A stretch of 54,206 bases of DNA from Thozetella sp. PMI_491 (lineage: Eukaryota > Ascomycota > Sordariomycetes > Chaetosphaeriales > Chaetosphaeriaceae), in the NCBI GenBank assembly GCA_021432635.1, contig MU270150.1:1-54206 (forward strand), read 5' to 3'. The notes below the pieces were generated by a model that was not told the origin of the DNA, did no database searches, and worked only from the letters and a program-made list of their open reading frames with translations. A program made the position numbers and the translations under genes. Shown in pieces: positions 34,611 to 45,966 of this stretch (positions are counted from its first letter, which is position 1; each line of letters opens with the position of its first letter).

Positions 34611-36715
34611 GGCTGCCTCCTCGGCGGTCGAAGCTCGGAGCTCTGGATCCACGTGGTCGGGAGCGTCCGGGCTCCTCCCCTACAAGACGAGAGCGAAAGA
34701 GAGAGAGAGGGAGTGTGCGTGTGAGTGAGGCGCGTTTATTCTACAGTATGCAAACGGCCCTATGTCATCTGATTTTGGCAGAGTGCTCGGGGCGCCTCTA
34801 TAAAACACCTTCCATTAATTGGTGCAGGGCTGCCCCTCGATTCCCGTGGCATTGTTAAGGCTGATCCCGGGGCACAACACAGTGCAGGCGGCGCCCGCAC
34901 TGTCGCTCGGTGATCATGTAACCTCTTCTAGAAACATGTTGCGCGCGGCGCCGAACTTTCTTTCAAAAGGTACGTGTACTTACAACTTCCCATTGCGGGA
35001 AGGGGAAAGTGTAAGCGGCCAGGGCAGTCAGGGGGCAGCCTGCGAGCGCTCTTTGGTTGGAGCCATGTCCGGCTGAAGTGGAACCAATCGGCTGCCCTGG
35101 CTCCCTAACCTTATTCCCCCGTCCGCCACCGCCGTAGCGAACGCGACAAGGACGGCGCCCCGGGCCAGCGACGGACCAAGAGGCGTGAAAGGAGCTGGAG
35201 GGGTGCAGGGACGGAGGGCTCGAGGCCCCAGCTAATCAGCTAGTCACTGCCTTCGGCCGACGGCGGTCCTGGCCGGAGTTTGTACGACGGCAGCCAATCC
35301 GCGTCCCAGCTTCGCAGTGCGATGCAGCTGTACGATGCAGTACGAGCGATACGAGTGAGAACGAATCCGAGAACGAGTCCGCGCCTGGCCGCTCGCAGCG
35401 AGATGAGCAGAGCAAGAATGACAAGGAGCAAACAAGTCTGCGCCTCACGGGGTGGCTTTACGGTCGACGAGTTATGAAAGCTCGCCGGGCTTCCTAGTAC
35501 TGCATTGGCTAGTATTCGCTTTGTCTCGCTGTTGACCGACGCCTCTTTTTTTTTTTCTTGTTCTTTTTCGTCCCTTTTCCCGTCCCCAGTGCTCCCCGCC
35601 AAGACCATGCGTATCACCTAATACGGCTGAGCGAGACCCGTAGGACCGCCGTCCGGCCCAAAAATGTCTCCGTCCCGGGTTTCCTCGGGGTCCGCACCTC
35701 CAACTCCGCTCGGGAATAGTCCAAGTGTCTCCCCTTTGCGTCTCATAGTTGCATGACTCGCACCACGGCCCCAGGCGGAGCGCCTTGTAGGGCAGACCAC
35801 GAGGGGCACTGAAAGTGCTCTTCGAATTTTTTTTATGTCTCCGACGAGGAACGAGTATGAGGGGCACCCTCTTTTATCTGATGATATTCGTCTCGTACCA
35901 GCATAACGCCCTGCACCGAATCCCGTCCCCGTTTGAGGTGCGGGCCATTGCGACCCTCCCTTCGGGGACTATCTAGTATACTTGCATGGTTAGGGGCTTT
36001 CACAAGCAACGGCGCCCGCGGACTCGCCGCGGACGAAGAGCACGCACGACGAGATGCCACATTTCCTGTTCTCAGAAGGAGTACGTAAGCGGCGTCTCGC
36101 CCGTCTAGGCTGCAAAGCCCCAACACCGTTCCGCGTCACGCCGAGCCACGGGCGCATGCGCGCGAATTAACAGAATCGGGGGTTCGCGGGGCCGAAGGGG
36201 GGTTGGGAGGGTACTTTCGCATTCGACCAGCTTCCGAGTGACTGGATGGATAGCGGATAGGCGGGTAGAAGGGGGGGGGTAGGGGGGGGGGCTAGGGGTG
36301 GGAGGGAGAGCGAACAGACCGAGTTATCAATCAGCTAAGCAGGTACCTAAAGGTTACTGGATTCCTGGCCTGTGTGCCGCCCAAAAAATTAGGCTCCCCC
36401 CCACCTTCCCACCTGCCAGGCGCCACGCACCCCCCCTTTCTACCTTCCTGCGTCCCTCGATCATTTACATGTCCATCGTACTAGACCTGCGTGGATGACA
36501 ACGGCTGAGCCGCGCCATAGGATCTGGCTTTCCCTGGAGGGCGTGCCCGGGTCGTGTCGTGTGTTCTTCTTGCTGCCTTATTTCACATTCGCCTCTCCCT
36601 CGGCTTCTCTCTTCCCCACAACGTTTCTCGATCCGATCCCCTTTCTCCTCCACAGCTCGCGTCTCGCCAGGCGCATTGGCCCTGTGCCGCCTAACCGGCC
36701 AAGCTTCACATCACC
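34611..36715. other. Divergent intergenic region between GNAT and Zn2Cys6 genes
   Basis: About 2.1 kb with two promoters pointing outward. A short GA-rich tract is at 34689-34715. Two G-rich clusters lie at 36178-36212 and 36271-36306, and a C/T-rich leader precedes the Zn2Cys6 start. A nine-codon upstream ORF can be read at 36469-36498. No gene of its own is seen. Confidence 0.5.
36271..36306 (+). promoter_or_regulatory. G-rich cluster, potential G-quadruplex
   Basis: Runs of 9, 10, 4 and 3 consecutive G on the plus strand separated by one to three bases, about 410-445 bp upstream of the Zn2Cys6 start codon. A similar cluster sits 65-90 bp further upstream. The pattern meets the usual four-run quadruplex rule; any regulatory role is inference. 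Confidence 0.5.
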
Positions 36716-39063
36716 ATGTCCTCGACTGCCTCGGTCGCCGGCGCCTCGGCCGGCGGCGCGAAGCCGCAGCGCATCCTCGCCTGCGTGCTCTGCCAGCACC
36801 GCAAGATCAAGTGCGACCGGCACTTTCCTTGTTCCAATTGCACAAAGGTAAGGTCGCGCACGCCGTGGTCGCCACCCGCTTCGCTTCGGTGGCCACCCGC
36901 TAACCCTGAGCTGCCATCCCGCCTTAGGCCAATGTCAAGTGCACCCCCAGTACCCCGGCGCCTGCCCGCAAGCGACGACGCCCCAACCAAGACCTGCAGG
37001 AACGGCTAGCGAGGTGCGAGGAGCTCCTCAAGGAATATGCGACCACAGACAAGCCAGACCAGCCTGCCTCGACGCCTACCCAGATGTCGGCGTACGACGA
37101 CCCTTACCTGAAGTGGCAGCCCAAGGGCAAGCTCGTCAAGGAAGACGGAGGCGTCCGGTTTATGGACAGCTTCCTGCTCGGCACAGTTTATGACGAGGTG
37201 CGTCCCGAGTCCCGCCGCCCTCCCCGGCACCGCGGCCGTGACGTCCTGCTGACTAGCTCCCCCCGCAGCTCAAGGCAATGAGAGACATCATCGAGGATGA
37301 AGATGAGGAGGAAAATAGCCCGGATGCCTTGACGCCCGACGATAACTCGGACCTTCTCCTCGGCGGCGAGTCGCCGTCGCAGAATCCCGAGGATCTATGG
37401 CCAGAACCCGCCCAGGTGTTCCGGCTATGGCAGATCTACCTCGACAAGGTTAACCCCCTAACGAAGATAATTCACGTGCCCAGTCTGCAGCCATTCCTCG
37501 CCATTGCGACCACGGGCTCTCACAACGTGCCCAAGAACATCGAGGCGCTGCTGTTTTCCATCTTCCTTATGGCCGTGGTGTCCTCGAGCGATGACGAGTG
37601 CACGCTCATGCTCGGCTATTCTAAGAACCAGGCCATCCAGCGCTTCTCCGCCGGCGTCCGCTTGAGCCTCATGAGGATGGGATTTCTAAAGACGCACGAC
37701 CTAACGACGCTGCAGGCCCTCGTGATCTATCAGGTACCTGTCCCGAAGCCCCTCCAGAAGTGCTTGTACTGACTCCTCCTTTTCCGCCTGGCAGATCTCA
37801 TTACAAGGCCGCTACAACCGTCATGCCGCTTGGATTATGAACGGCGTGGTTGTACGTATTGCACAGAAGATGGGCCTCCACCGCGACGGTGAGATCCTCG
37901 GCCTGGGTCCTTTCGAGTCCGAGATGCGACGCCGCCTTTGGTGGCAGATCATCATGCTGGACGCCAAGTATGCCATGCTTTCCGGCCTCAGCCACTCCCT
38001 GCTCCCCCGTAGCTGGGATACGCGGGAGCCCAAGAACCTGAACGACGCCGATCTCCACCCGTCAGCGACAGACCCTCTCCAGGACCGCAGCGGGCCGACC
38101 GAGATGATCTTCTGCTTAATTTGCTACCGCGTCGTCAAGTTCATGACGCAGACGCCCGGATTTGAGACTATGATCCTGGCTGGCGAGCTGGAGGCGATGG
38201 AGGAGGGGCCCGATGGCCCGGCCGGCGCCCAGCAGATGAAGATGCTGCGCCAGACCCTCGAGACGCTCGCGCGGGACCTACTGGACATCCTTGAAAAGTA
38301 CTGCGACCCAGCGGCCGGGCCGGTGCACCAGATGGCGATACAGATGAAGGACCACATCTTGGATAAGCTCAACGATGTTATCACGCCGCCCCGTGAGCAG
38401 CCGGAGTGGGGCTCCGAGGTGCTCACGCCAAAAGACAATGCGTTCAAGGTGGCGATCGGGGCGCTAGAGCACAACATCCAGAACTACACGAGCTCCATGA
38501 ACAAGGGCTTCCTGTGGTGGTCCTTGTTGCACTTCCAGGTCGACGTCTTCGTGTTCTTGGTGGGCCAGCTGTGCCTACGCAAAGAAGGCTCATTGGTGGA
38601 GAGGGCATGGGCGGTAGTGGAGGGCATCTACAGCTTCCACCAGGAGCTGTTCGACGTGTCCAACAAGACGTACTTCACTCTGTCCTTGTACATACTCAAG
38701 GCATGGAGGAAGCGGGAAGACGTGCTCGTGGCCAAGGGCGAGATCCCCAGCACGCCCTTCTACATCGAGCGCCTACAGGAGGTGATGCCGCACGACGACA
38801 GCAAGACCGAATCGACGCCGACCGAGGACACTCCTTCGCGTCAGATGGGCCAGATGGATCTCAGCCCGTACGTGCCCAAAGGAATCAACACGCCGGATCC
38901 CGCGCTCGACCAGCTGCTCACGGGCTTCCTGGACCCGGCATCGCTCGAGTGGGGGGACATGTTCAACATGTCAATGGCTATACCGATGAATGCCGACCAG
39001 ACGGCCGCGGGCCAGGCCACGATGGGGTTTGGCTACGGAGTGCCCCCGACGACAGAATGGTGA
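36716..39063 (+). CDS. Zn2Cys6 fungal-type transcription factor
   Basis: Four exons are inferred: 36716-36847, 36928-37197, 37269-37733 and 37795-39063, all phase 0, encoding 711 residues. Branch sites are GCTAAC, GCTGAC and ACTGAC. The binuclear zinc cluster uses C23, C26, C33, C39, C42 and C49 (spacing 2-6-5-2-6), and intron 1 falls between the fifth and sixth cysteines. A basic linker ([22 protein letters not shown]) with a probable short coiled coil follows. The central block containing [25 protein letters not shown], the QGRYN helix region and [18 protein letters not shown] matches the fungal-specific transcription factor (MHR) domain. The C-terminus is Met/Thr/Gly-rich and ends near residue 711. 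It should bind CGG-type sites in the nucleus. Its targets are unknown; the nearest downstream gene is an MFS pump 4 kb away. Confidence 0.93.
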
Positions 39064-42000
39064 ACGTGGGTTCGCCAGCCAGGAGCCGAGCGCCGGCGGG
39101 CCGCTCGTCGTGCCCAAGCACGCTCCTTTCGGCCCCCGGCCCATGCATGGATTTTCCTGCATTCCTGCCCGCGGCGGCCGCATCTAGTCTGCATGCGACT
39201 ACTTTCTGCGGAATCTCTTCACTCTTAACGACGATACGACTCTACTCCAGCTAGCGGGATCATGATGATGGTGTGTGGGAGGGGAGGGCGGGCGGAGGAC
39301 CTAATGGGCTGCTGCCGTGCTGTACAACAGTTCAACACCTTTTCCAATTGGACGGCGGGGGAGCATATATCCGAGTCAAACGGTTGGGGGGGGGGGAAAG
39401 CGATTGCTTGGGACCCTGTGGCGGGATGCCACTTGATAGATGGGATCGAATTTCCTTGGGTCTATGCTTTTTCTAATGGGGGTTTTCCTTTGGGGGCCAA
39501 AGGTTGCTGGGTCGGGGCAATCTCCATATGCGTACACATGTGTGCGGATGGCACACCGGACGGGGAGGTGGCTAGGAAAAATCTCCACCGCTAAAGTTCA
39601 CGATGGCCATTGTCTATTCGTCTGCTCGGGCTCTACTGGTTCTGGGGAACAATAGCAAAAAGTCCAACGCACCGCTGCTCGTCCCGGGCACAGTCTATCT
39701 GCATGCAGGTGAAGCTGTCCTCGCTCAGTCTGTGCCGCGTCTCCTTCTGGAGCGCACGCCACGACCATAAACTGCTCCCGCCACCAACGGCCGGCCCAGT
39801 CTGTTGGTTGAACACATGTTTGCTAACCTGCTGAAAGACGTGCCACGGTAGTAGCGGTTCGTACGACCAACCCAACCCGCTGGACCCTGGGCTGAAGGTC
39901 AGACTAAAGTTCCGGTGGCATGCACCTACGGCATCCTTAGGTCCCCCACCCCTTTCCACCCCGAGCCATTGAGGGTCCAAACGGTCGTGTTTAGACAGTA
40001 CTTAAAGGTCTTATCCGGGTCTTCGACAGGTCTGGCCTCGCGGCGCTCGGCGCAGTTTGCCTGCAAGGCGCAGGACGGGATACCCTAGTGGTTCCCCTGC
40101 CCAAGTGATTCATCATACAGGGCGCTGCACGAGACCCCGTTGACTCATCGGCGGTAAACCCTATCCGGGATGGCTGACGGGTGGGACGTAATCCGGCCGC
40201 CTGCCCTCTCACGCTCCTCGCCTCGAACCGTGCAATTCTGGGCCGGCAGCCCACGCGGGAGCAGATTGGGGAGCCCGGCCCATCGGCAGCGCAAATAGTG
40301 CTGCGCACCGACGCTGTACTACCGGGTGTTTGTCAAACCTCAAACCTCTCGGCGCGGCGGGCCTTCCGATTTTTATTACCCAAGGAGCGCCCCTCTCTGA
40401 GTCAGGTGCAGCTCCGTAGGGCGTCGAAGCGAGCGAAATTGGGTCGCCAGCGGGCCGTTCGGTAGGTTCTCGGTGGCTTTTCGTGAGCCATGCGCTGCTC
40501 CCCTTCCGCCGCCGAACCTTCGGCGGCTACGGCTGCATCCACCGGATGGTTTTCGTGGCTGACCGGTGCCCTCGTGTAGAATTTTTTTAGAATTTCTTGT
40601 CGTCCCTGTTTCCTTCGACACCGGGCAACACGGCCGGCTTGTTAACGTCCCCACGTGGTCACACGCGCGGCCGAGTAGGAAGCATCACAGGAATCGGATC
40701 GGAGGATCCCACTAGCACTTATCTTTAGGCGGCCGGGGGGTGGGCTCGGCCATCGGCGGACTTTCAACGCCGACCGCTGCCTCATCCCCACCTTAAAAAA
40801 AATCGACCAGCGAAGGGGGCCACCTGACGTCTAGCAGGCGAGGGGCGGACGTTCTCGAAAGAAGGCGCCAAGGTCGAGCGGAGATTTTTTGGGTTCTGAC
40901 CTCACAGTTGGGCAGCCACAGCCAATCCTCCCCATCACGCCATGCACCATAGGGTTGCGGCGCGGCCAAAAAGGCAAAAGGCCCAAAGCTTCTAGAGGCT
41001 GCCACAGATGCAATGCTGGGTTAGGTGCTTTGGGCCCGTCAGAAGCTTGTTTGGTTGCAGGCAGACGATCGCGGGGTTATCGGATTTTGACAGCCATCGG
41101 GTTGAGGCCCCCCTGGCCTGGGGTTAAGGGGCTAATGGCCGCCACGATCGCCTGGTCACTAGAAATTGTTTTTTTTTTTTTAGCCAGATTGGCCAGGGCT
41201 GCCCTTGGCGATACGGGGATGGATGCATCGGGATGCACCTGTCAACACCACCATGCCTGATCGTTACAGCCCTATGCTGTGCCCGAGACACGAGATCCCT
41301 CCAGGCTGTCGGCTGACCTATCTCAGACCCAAGGGAGAGACCGTGTGTTCTCTGAATGTCTGGTGTTTTGGACGAAGGACTACAAGATGTGTCTCAGGTT
41401 AGAGGCAACACAGCCGGCGCATCCGAAGACAAAGGGCCAACAGAGCCAGTGCAGCCCGTCACGGCTTCTGTGCCACCATCCAGGTTGTCGGTCCGAACCT
41501 CGCCAGAGCACCTTTGCATTCGTGCCAAGTACCGTGATATTGCTTCCCCGCCGCATTGCCAGCCTGGTGTGCGGGGGGAGGCGTGGCGGCAGATGAAACC
41601 AGTGCCTGGGCAGAGCAAAGGGTTGGGCTGCGAGGTTCGAAGGACTATGTTGGGAGTATTGACAATTGACACGGCTGGCTAGGATGACTAAGTGGTCAGT
41701 GGTTCGCGCCCGCCCAGGCGGCTGGCGGGGAAGGCGGTGTGCCAGGGGTTGGTAACGGGCTGGTAAAGTAATGCAATTGGGAGTACGGATGTATGAAAAG
41801 CGCATTTGGCGTGCCTGGCAAATCGGATCCGGCGGAAACAGTCGTCTGAATATACCAACAAGGCGGGAGGAGGGTGGGGGGGCCCCGAAGTGACGAAAGC
41901 GCGAGACAACGCGAGAGAACAAAAAGGGCCAAGGTCCATACCTCCCGTTTGCGAATCGACGGGGTCGAAGCATTGAAAAAGGAAGAAGAAAAAAAAGAAC

Positions 42001-43082
42001 AAAGGCCCATACCATGCGTTGCGAATTTGAGGCCCTCCCAAGATGGCAAACAGATGCCAAAAGGACAACAAAAAGGCCAAGGTCCATACCTATGCGAAAC
42101 CAGATTCGCTACAAGACGATTCCGGGCTGATGGCAGCGGGAGAGCTCGCGTTTGGGGGTTGTCGCGATCTGGCTCTTGCGCACGTCGGGCCTAATGCAGC
42201 CTGGCAGCCTGCCCCGGTCAGCCGCGCCCAAGAGACAGGCGCTGCGGCTGCCAGAGGAGATGGAGGCACGTTGGGAGGCACGTTTGGGAGGGAAGCAATC
42301 CTGGGTTAATCGGGACCGAATCCCTTGCCGTGGCTTCCCAGGGCAAGGCGGTCGGTACTCTATAACCCCCGACAGTACACTATAGCCCGAGAACCCAACC
42401 GGGTCTGGGAGCTCCAAAGGCAGCCGGGGGAGCCAATAGGCGGCCGCGCACAGGGGGCAGCTCGTCCCATTTGGGGCAGAACTGGGCAGAACTGGTGCGC
42501 CAGGAGCACGGGCCAGGCGCAGGGCGGGTCAGGCGGGGTCCGACAAAGACCGACCCCCCCAGTCCAGCTGCTGCGAATCTGTGAGAATCTGAGCTCAGGT
42601 GGAGCTCGATTGGCTGAAGCCGGAGTCCGGACGAGGGCATGCGCGGGTGTTTGGGTGTGAGGGTGGGCTGGCCCGTCACACCCCCCGATCCCTCCCCCCT
42701 GTCATAGCTAAGAAAAAGAGACAAGAGCCGCGACAACGATGACGGAAGGGGCCGAGCCAGTGCGATAGAAAGCGAGTAATTTCGGCCCTTGGAGCCAGAC
42801 GATCGCTTCCCTCTAGCTCGTCCGCCCATTTATTATACCGTCCCTGCGCTCGTCGCTCGATTCCCTTGCCAAGAGAACTCCTTCCACACGCGCTTTCTCT
42901 CTCCCTCTCTCTTCTTCCTTCTCCAACTACCTCCCCACCCCACCCACGGAGCTACCCCAGCAGCACTCCGCCTGCTCTTCTCTTGCCGCTCCAGCTCGTC
43001 GAGACAGCAGCACACCACACATCGCCCGCAGCCCACAGCTACATCTAGGCACTTGCGGAATCCCTCCACGCACCGGCCAGCC
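39064..43082. other. 4-kb intergenic region upstream of the MFS pump
   Basis: No gene was recognised between the Zn2Cys6 factor and the MFS pump. It contains a G run at 39387-39397, a poly-T run at 41169-41180, a set of three imperfect repeats at 41918-42098, and a C/T-rich leader of about 200 bp directly before the MFS start. The 235-codon minus-strand frame at 41380-42087 covers the repeats and shows no domain. Confidence 0.5.
41918..42098. repeat. Three imperfect direct repeats of about 75 bp
   Basis: The core AAAAAGGCCAAGGTCCATAC followed by a short spacer and GCGAA occurs at 41921-41955, in a shorter version at 42000-42026 and again at 42070-42097. The segments between cores end in A/G-rich sequence. 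The set lies about 1 kb upstream of the MFS start codon. It may be a decayed tandem duplication or a clustered regulatory element. Confidence 0.6.
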
Positions 43083-45107
43083 ATGGTCTCCAAGAAGGAG
43101 GAAGGGGTCGTGGCAGCGCCCGACCCCATCACGGCCAGCGATGCCGACGAGGAGGTCCCTGAGGGCCTCGAGCCCACCAAGACCACCGCCACCGAGGACA
43201 TTGTTTACCCGTCCGGTCTTTCGCTCTTTTTCCTCATGGCCTCGGTCATGATGAGCTTGTTCCTGGTTTCACTGGCAAGTCTCCCTTCCAAAGAAAAAAA
43301 TCTCCAAAAAACGCCACAAAACGGGCGATCCCGCTAACCTCGCTTCCAGGATCGTCTCATCATCTCAACCGCCATTCCCAAGATTACAGACGATTTCCAC
43401 TCCGTGACTGACATTGGCTGGTACGCCAGCGCGTATCTGCTCACCAACTGCGCGTTCCAGCTCATGTTCGGCAAGCTCTATGGCTTCTTCAGCATCAAGT
43501 TTGTCTTCTTGGCTGCCATCTTCCTGTTTGAGGTCGGCTCCGCCCTCTGCGGCGCCGCCCCCGACTCGACCTCCTTCATTGTCGGTCGCGCCATCGCCGG
43601 TGTCGGTTCGGCCGGTATCATGTCCGGTGTGGTAAGTTGTTCCTTTTCCCCCGGGGGGAAGAGAAGCTATTCCCTGCTCTTGAGCCTCAAGTGTGGAGAC
43701 CTCAGCTCTTCCCCACGGGACCCACCGCGCCCCTGCCAAGCGTAAACAATGCGGAGGAGGCTGACTCGCTCTCCCGCTTTCCAGATCGTCGTCATCGTGT
43801 ACGCCGTGCCGCTGCACAAGCGCCCCATGTACCAGGGCCTTTTCGGCGCCATCTTCGGCCTGTCATCCGTCATCGGTCCGCTCCTGGGCGGTGCCTTCAC
43901 CTCCCGCGTCACCTGGCGGTGGTGCTTCTACATCAACCTGCCCTTCGGCGGCGTCGCCATCGTCTTCATCTACTTCCTTCTCAACATCCCGGAGCGCGAC
44001 AGCACCAAGATCCCTCTGCTGCAGAAGATTTTGCAGCTCGATCTGTACGGTACCGCCGCCATCCTCCCCGGCTCCGTGTGCCTCCTGCTGGCTCTCCAGT
44101 GGGGCGGCCTGGAGTATGCCTGGAACGACGGCCGCGTTATCGCCACCCTGACCCTCGGCATCCTCCTCCTCATCGTCTTCGTCATCATCCAGATCGTCAA
44201 GCCCGACACCGCCACCGTCCCGCCCCGGATCGTGAAGCAGCGCTCCATCGCGGCTGGTGTCTGGTCAACCTTCGCCGTCGGCTCGCAGATGATGGTCTTT
44301 GTCTACTTCCTGCCCATCTGGTTCCAGGCCATCAAGGGCGTCAGCGCCGTTGACAGCGGTGTCCGCCTGCTGCCCATGGTGCTCCCCATGGTCGCAGCGA
44401 GCATCATAACTGGCACTCTCACCTCGCGCATCGGCTACTACACTCCCTTCATGATCGCCGGCAGCATGATCATCTCCATCGGCGCTGGTCTGCTCACCAC
44501 TCTCAAGGTAGACACCAGCGACGCCATGAGCGCGGGCTTCCAGGTCCTCTACGGTTTCGGCCTGGGTATGACCTTCCAGGCCCCCAGCGTGGCTGCGCAG
44601 ACGGTGTTGCCGCGCCACGACGTCTCCATCGGCACCAGTTTGATGTTCTTCTCGCAGCTGCTCGGCGGTGCCATCATGACTTCCGTCGCCCAGAACGTCT
44701 TCAACAACAGCCTGGCGTCCAAGCTGAGCGACGTCCCCGGCTTCGACCCGAGCGTTCTCACCCAGAACGGTGCCACCACGCTCATTGCGCAGCTCCCCGA
44801 CTCCCTCAAGCCCATCGTTCTGACGGCTTACAACGACAGTCTGGCAAAGGTCTTCCAGGTCGGCCTCATCCTGTCCTGCCTGGTCATCCCCGGCGCCCTG
44901 TCGATGGAATGGCGCAGCGTGCACAAGAACCTGGATAAGAAGGCGGCCAAGGAGAAGGCGGCCGAGGAGGGCCAGGCCCAGGCAGCTGCCGAAGGGGTCC
45001 AGGCTGAGAAGACGACCGGCGAGGAGACGGTGCGCACCAGCTCTGCGAGTACCGAGGTGGCCAGGACTGAGGTTGAATCCTCCGAAAAGAAGGAGACCAC
45101 GGCTTAA
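43083..45107 (+). CDS. MFS drug/toxin efflux transporter (DHA14 / TRI12-AflT type)
   Basis: Three exons are inferred: 43083-43274, 43350-43631 and 43785-45107, all phase 0, encoding 598 residues. The first intron uses a GC donor (CTG/GCAAGT) with branch GCTAAC, and restores the family motif [15 protein letters not shown]; the second is a GT-AG intron with branch GCTGAC. After an acidic cytoplasmic N-terminus of about 40 residues come 14 predicted helices. Markers include [31 protein letters not shown], the antiporter motif C-like [14 protein letters not shown], and [12 protein letters not shown], typical of 14-helix proton antiporters that export toxins or drugs. The C-terminal tail is Lys/Glu/Ala-rich. 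No biosynthetic gene flanks it, so it may serve general detoxification. The start ATG has a good context (GCCATGG). Confidence 0.92.
43275..43349 (+). other. GC-AG intron in the MFS transporter gene
   Basis: This 75-nt intron begins GCAAGT and ends TTCCAG, with branch-like GCTAAC 16 nt before the end. The only GT donor that keeps the frame nearby (GTTTCA, 12 nt upstream) would delete four residues of the strongly conserved first-helix motif, whereas the GC donor restores it exactly. GC donors followed by AAGT are the recognised minor class of U2 introns. Confidence 0.8.
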
Positions 45108-45603
45108 GGAGGCAGTGCCTCTAGACGACATGCTCTTTCCTACCTTTTGTCTTGAAATTGATACCCAGCACACGCGGTCAGGGCCCGGCCACCGCTGAGC
45201 TCCGTTTGTTCGCACAGGACCACCCGTGCATCCCGGATGAGAAACAAAAGACGCCGGCTGGTAAGCCAGCAGGAAGTTTGGTTGGGCGTTCAGGCAAGGG
45301 CATGTGTAATAGACACGACAATCCACTCTCTCTACCATATGTGGGAGTATGATGGGAAATCTCCTAAATCTAATAATTGATAAGACTTTGCTGTATCCTT
45401 CTCCCGTGCCCATCATGTCTCATATCCCACCACCCTCCCTCGGGTGCCTGTTACCAGCAACAGCCGCGTGTCGGATGTCGACTAAGACAGTGGAAGCAAA
45501 ATGGAACAGACGGCGCTCCAGCGGAATGCCCGCAGCCGTCAAGGAGCTTCTCCCTCCCCCTTCCCCCTTTCTGGAACTAATGACTACCCCGTGTCTCTCT
45601 CCC
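45108..45603. other. Short intergenic region, 3' flanks
   Basis: This holds the 3' ends of the MFS pump and of the possible small membrane protein on the other strand. Nothing else is recognised. Confidence 0.5.
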
Positions 45604-45966
45604 TTAGGTCTCGGGCCACGACAGGGGCTTCTGTGTCTTCCGGCGCGCCGCCTCGTTCTTCCTCTCCCGTCTCCGCGATGCAATCCAGAAACCCATGAGC
45701 ATGAGGGCAAACAGCCCGAATGCCATGCCCATCACGATGGGGATCACTGGCATTTCGACAGGCTCCCCTGGCGGCACCTGGACCGATATCGCCGGCGTTT
45801 CCGCAGCCATCGTCATCGAGGCGGACGGTGATGGGTCGTAGATGGTGAAGGCGGGGGTGAAGCTTGAGCTAGTGCCCCCGGTGGTGGTGCCGCTCGAGGT
45901 GCTGCCGGTAGAACTGGTCTCGCCCGTTGTCTCACGGCCGAGGAGTGGGTCTCCGAAGTACGGCAT
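45604..45966 (-). CDS. Hypothetical single-pass membrane protein, Ser/Thr-rich
   Basis: The frame from the ATG at 45966 encodes 120 residues. A Ser/Thr/Gly-rich N-terminal half is followed by a proline-rich segment, one hydrophobic helix of about 22 residues (IPIVMGMAFGLFALMLMGFW) and a basic RRRERKNEAARRK stretch that would anchor it with the tail in the cytoplasm. Codons are strongly G/C-ending, like those of the neighbouring real genes. The frame is open for about 60 codons upstream without an ATG, so a 5' exon with a signal peptide may be missing. The layout recalls small Mid2/Wsc-like surface proteins, but no conserved domain is visible. It is convergent with the MFS pump. It could also be a chance frame. 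Confidence 0.5.
   Translation of the reverse strand: MPYFGDPLLGRETTGETSSTGSTSSGTTTGGTSSSFTPAFTIYDPSPSASMTMAAETPAISVQVPPGEPVEMPVIPIVMGMAFGLFALMLMGFWIASRRRERKNEAARRKTQKPLSWPET

Noticed and set aside
41380..42087. A 235-codon minus-strand frame covering the three repeats
   Set aside because: The frame has no domain; its Phe/Leu-rich stretches arise from the A/G-rich repeats, and no good start context was seen.
36716..45107. A secondary-metabolite cluster formed by the Zn2Cys6 factor and the MFS pump
   Set aside because: The two genes are 4 kb apart with no synthase, oxygenase or tailoring gene between or beside them.
44265..45416. A 383-codon minus-strand frame opposite the MFS pump
   Set aside because: Antisense shadow of exon 3; no domain and it runs into the 3' flank of the real gene.
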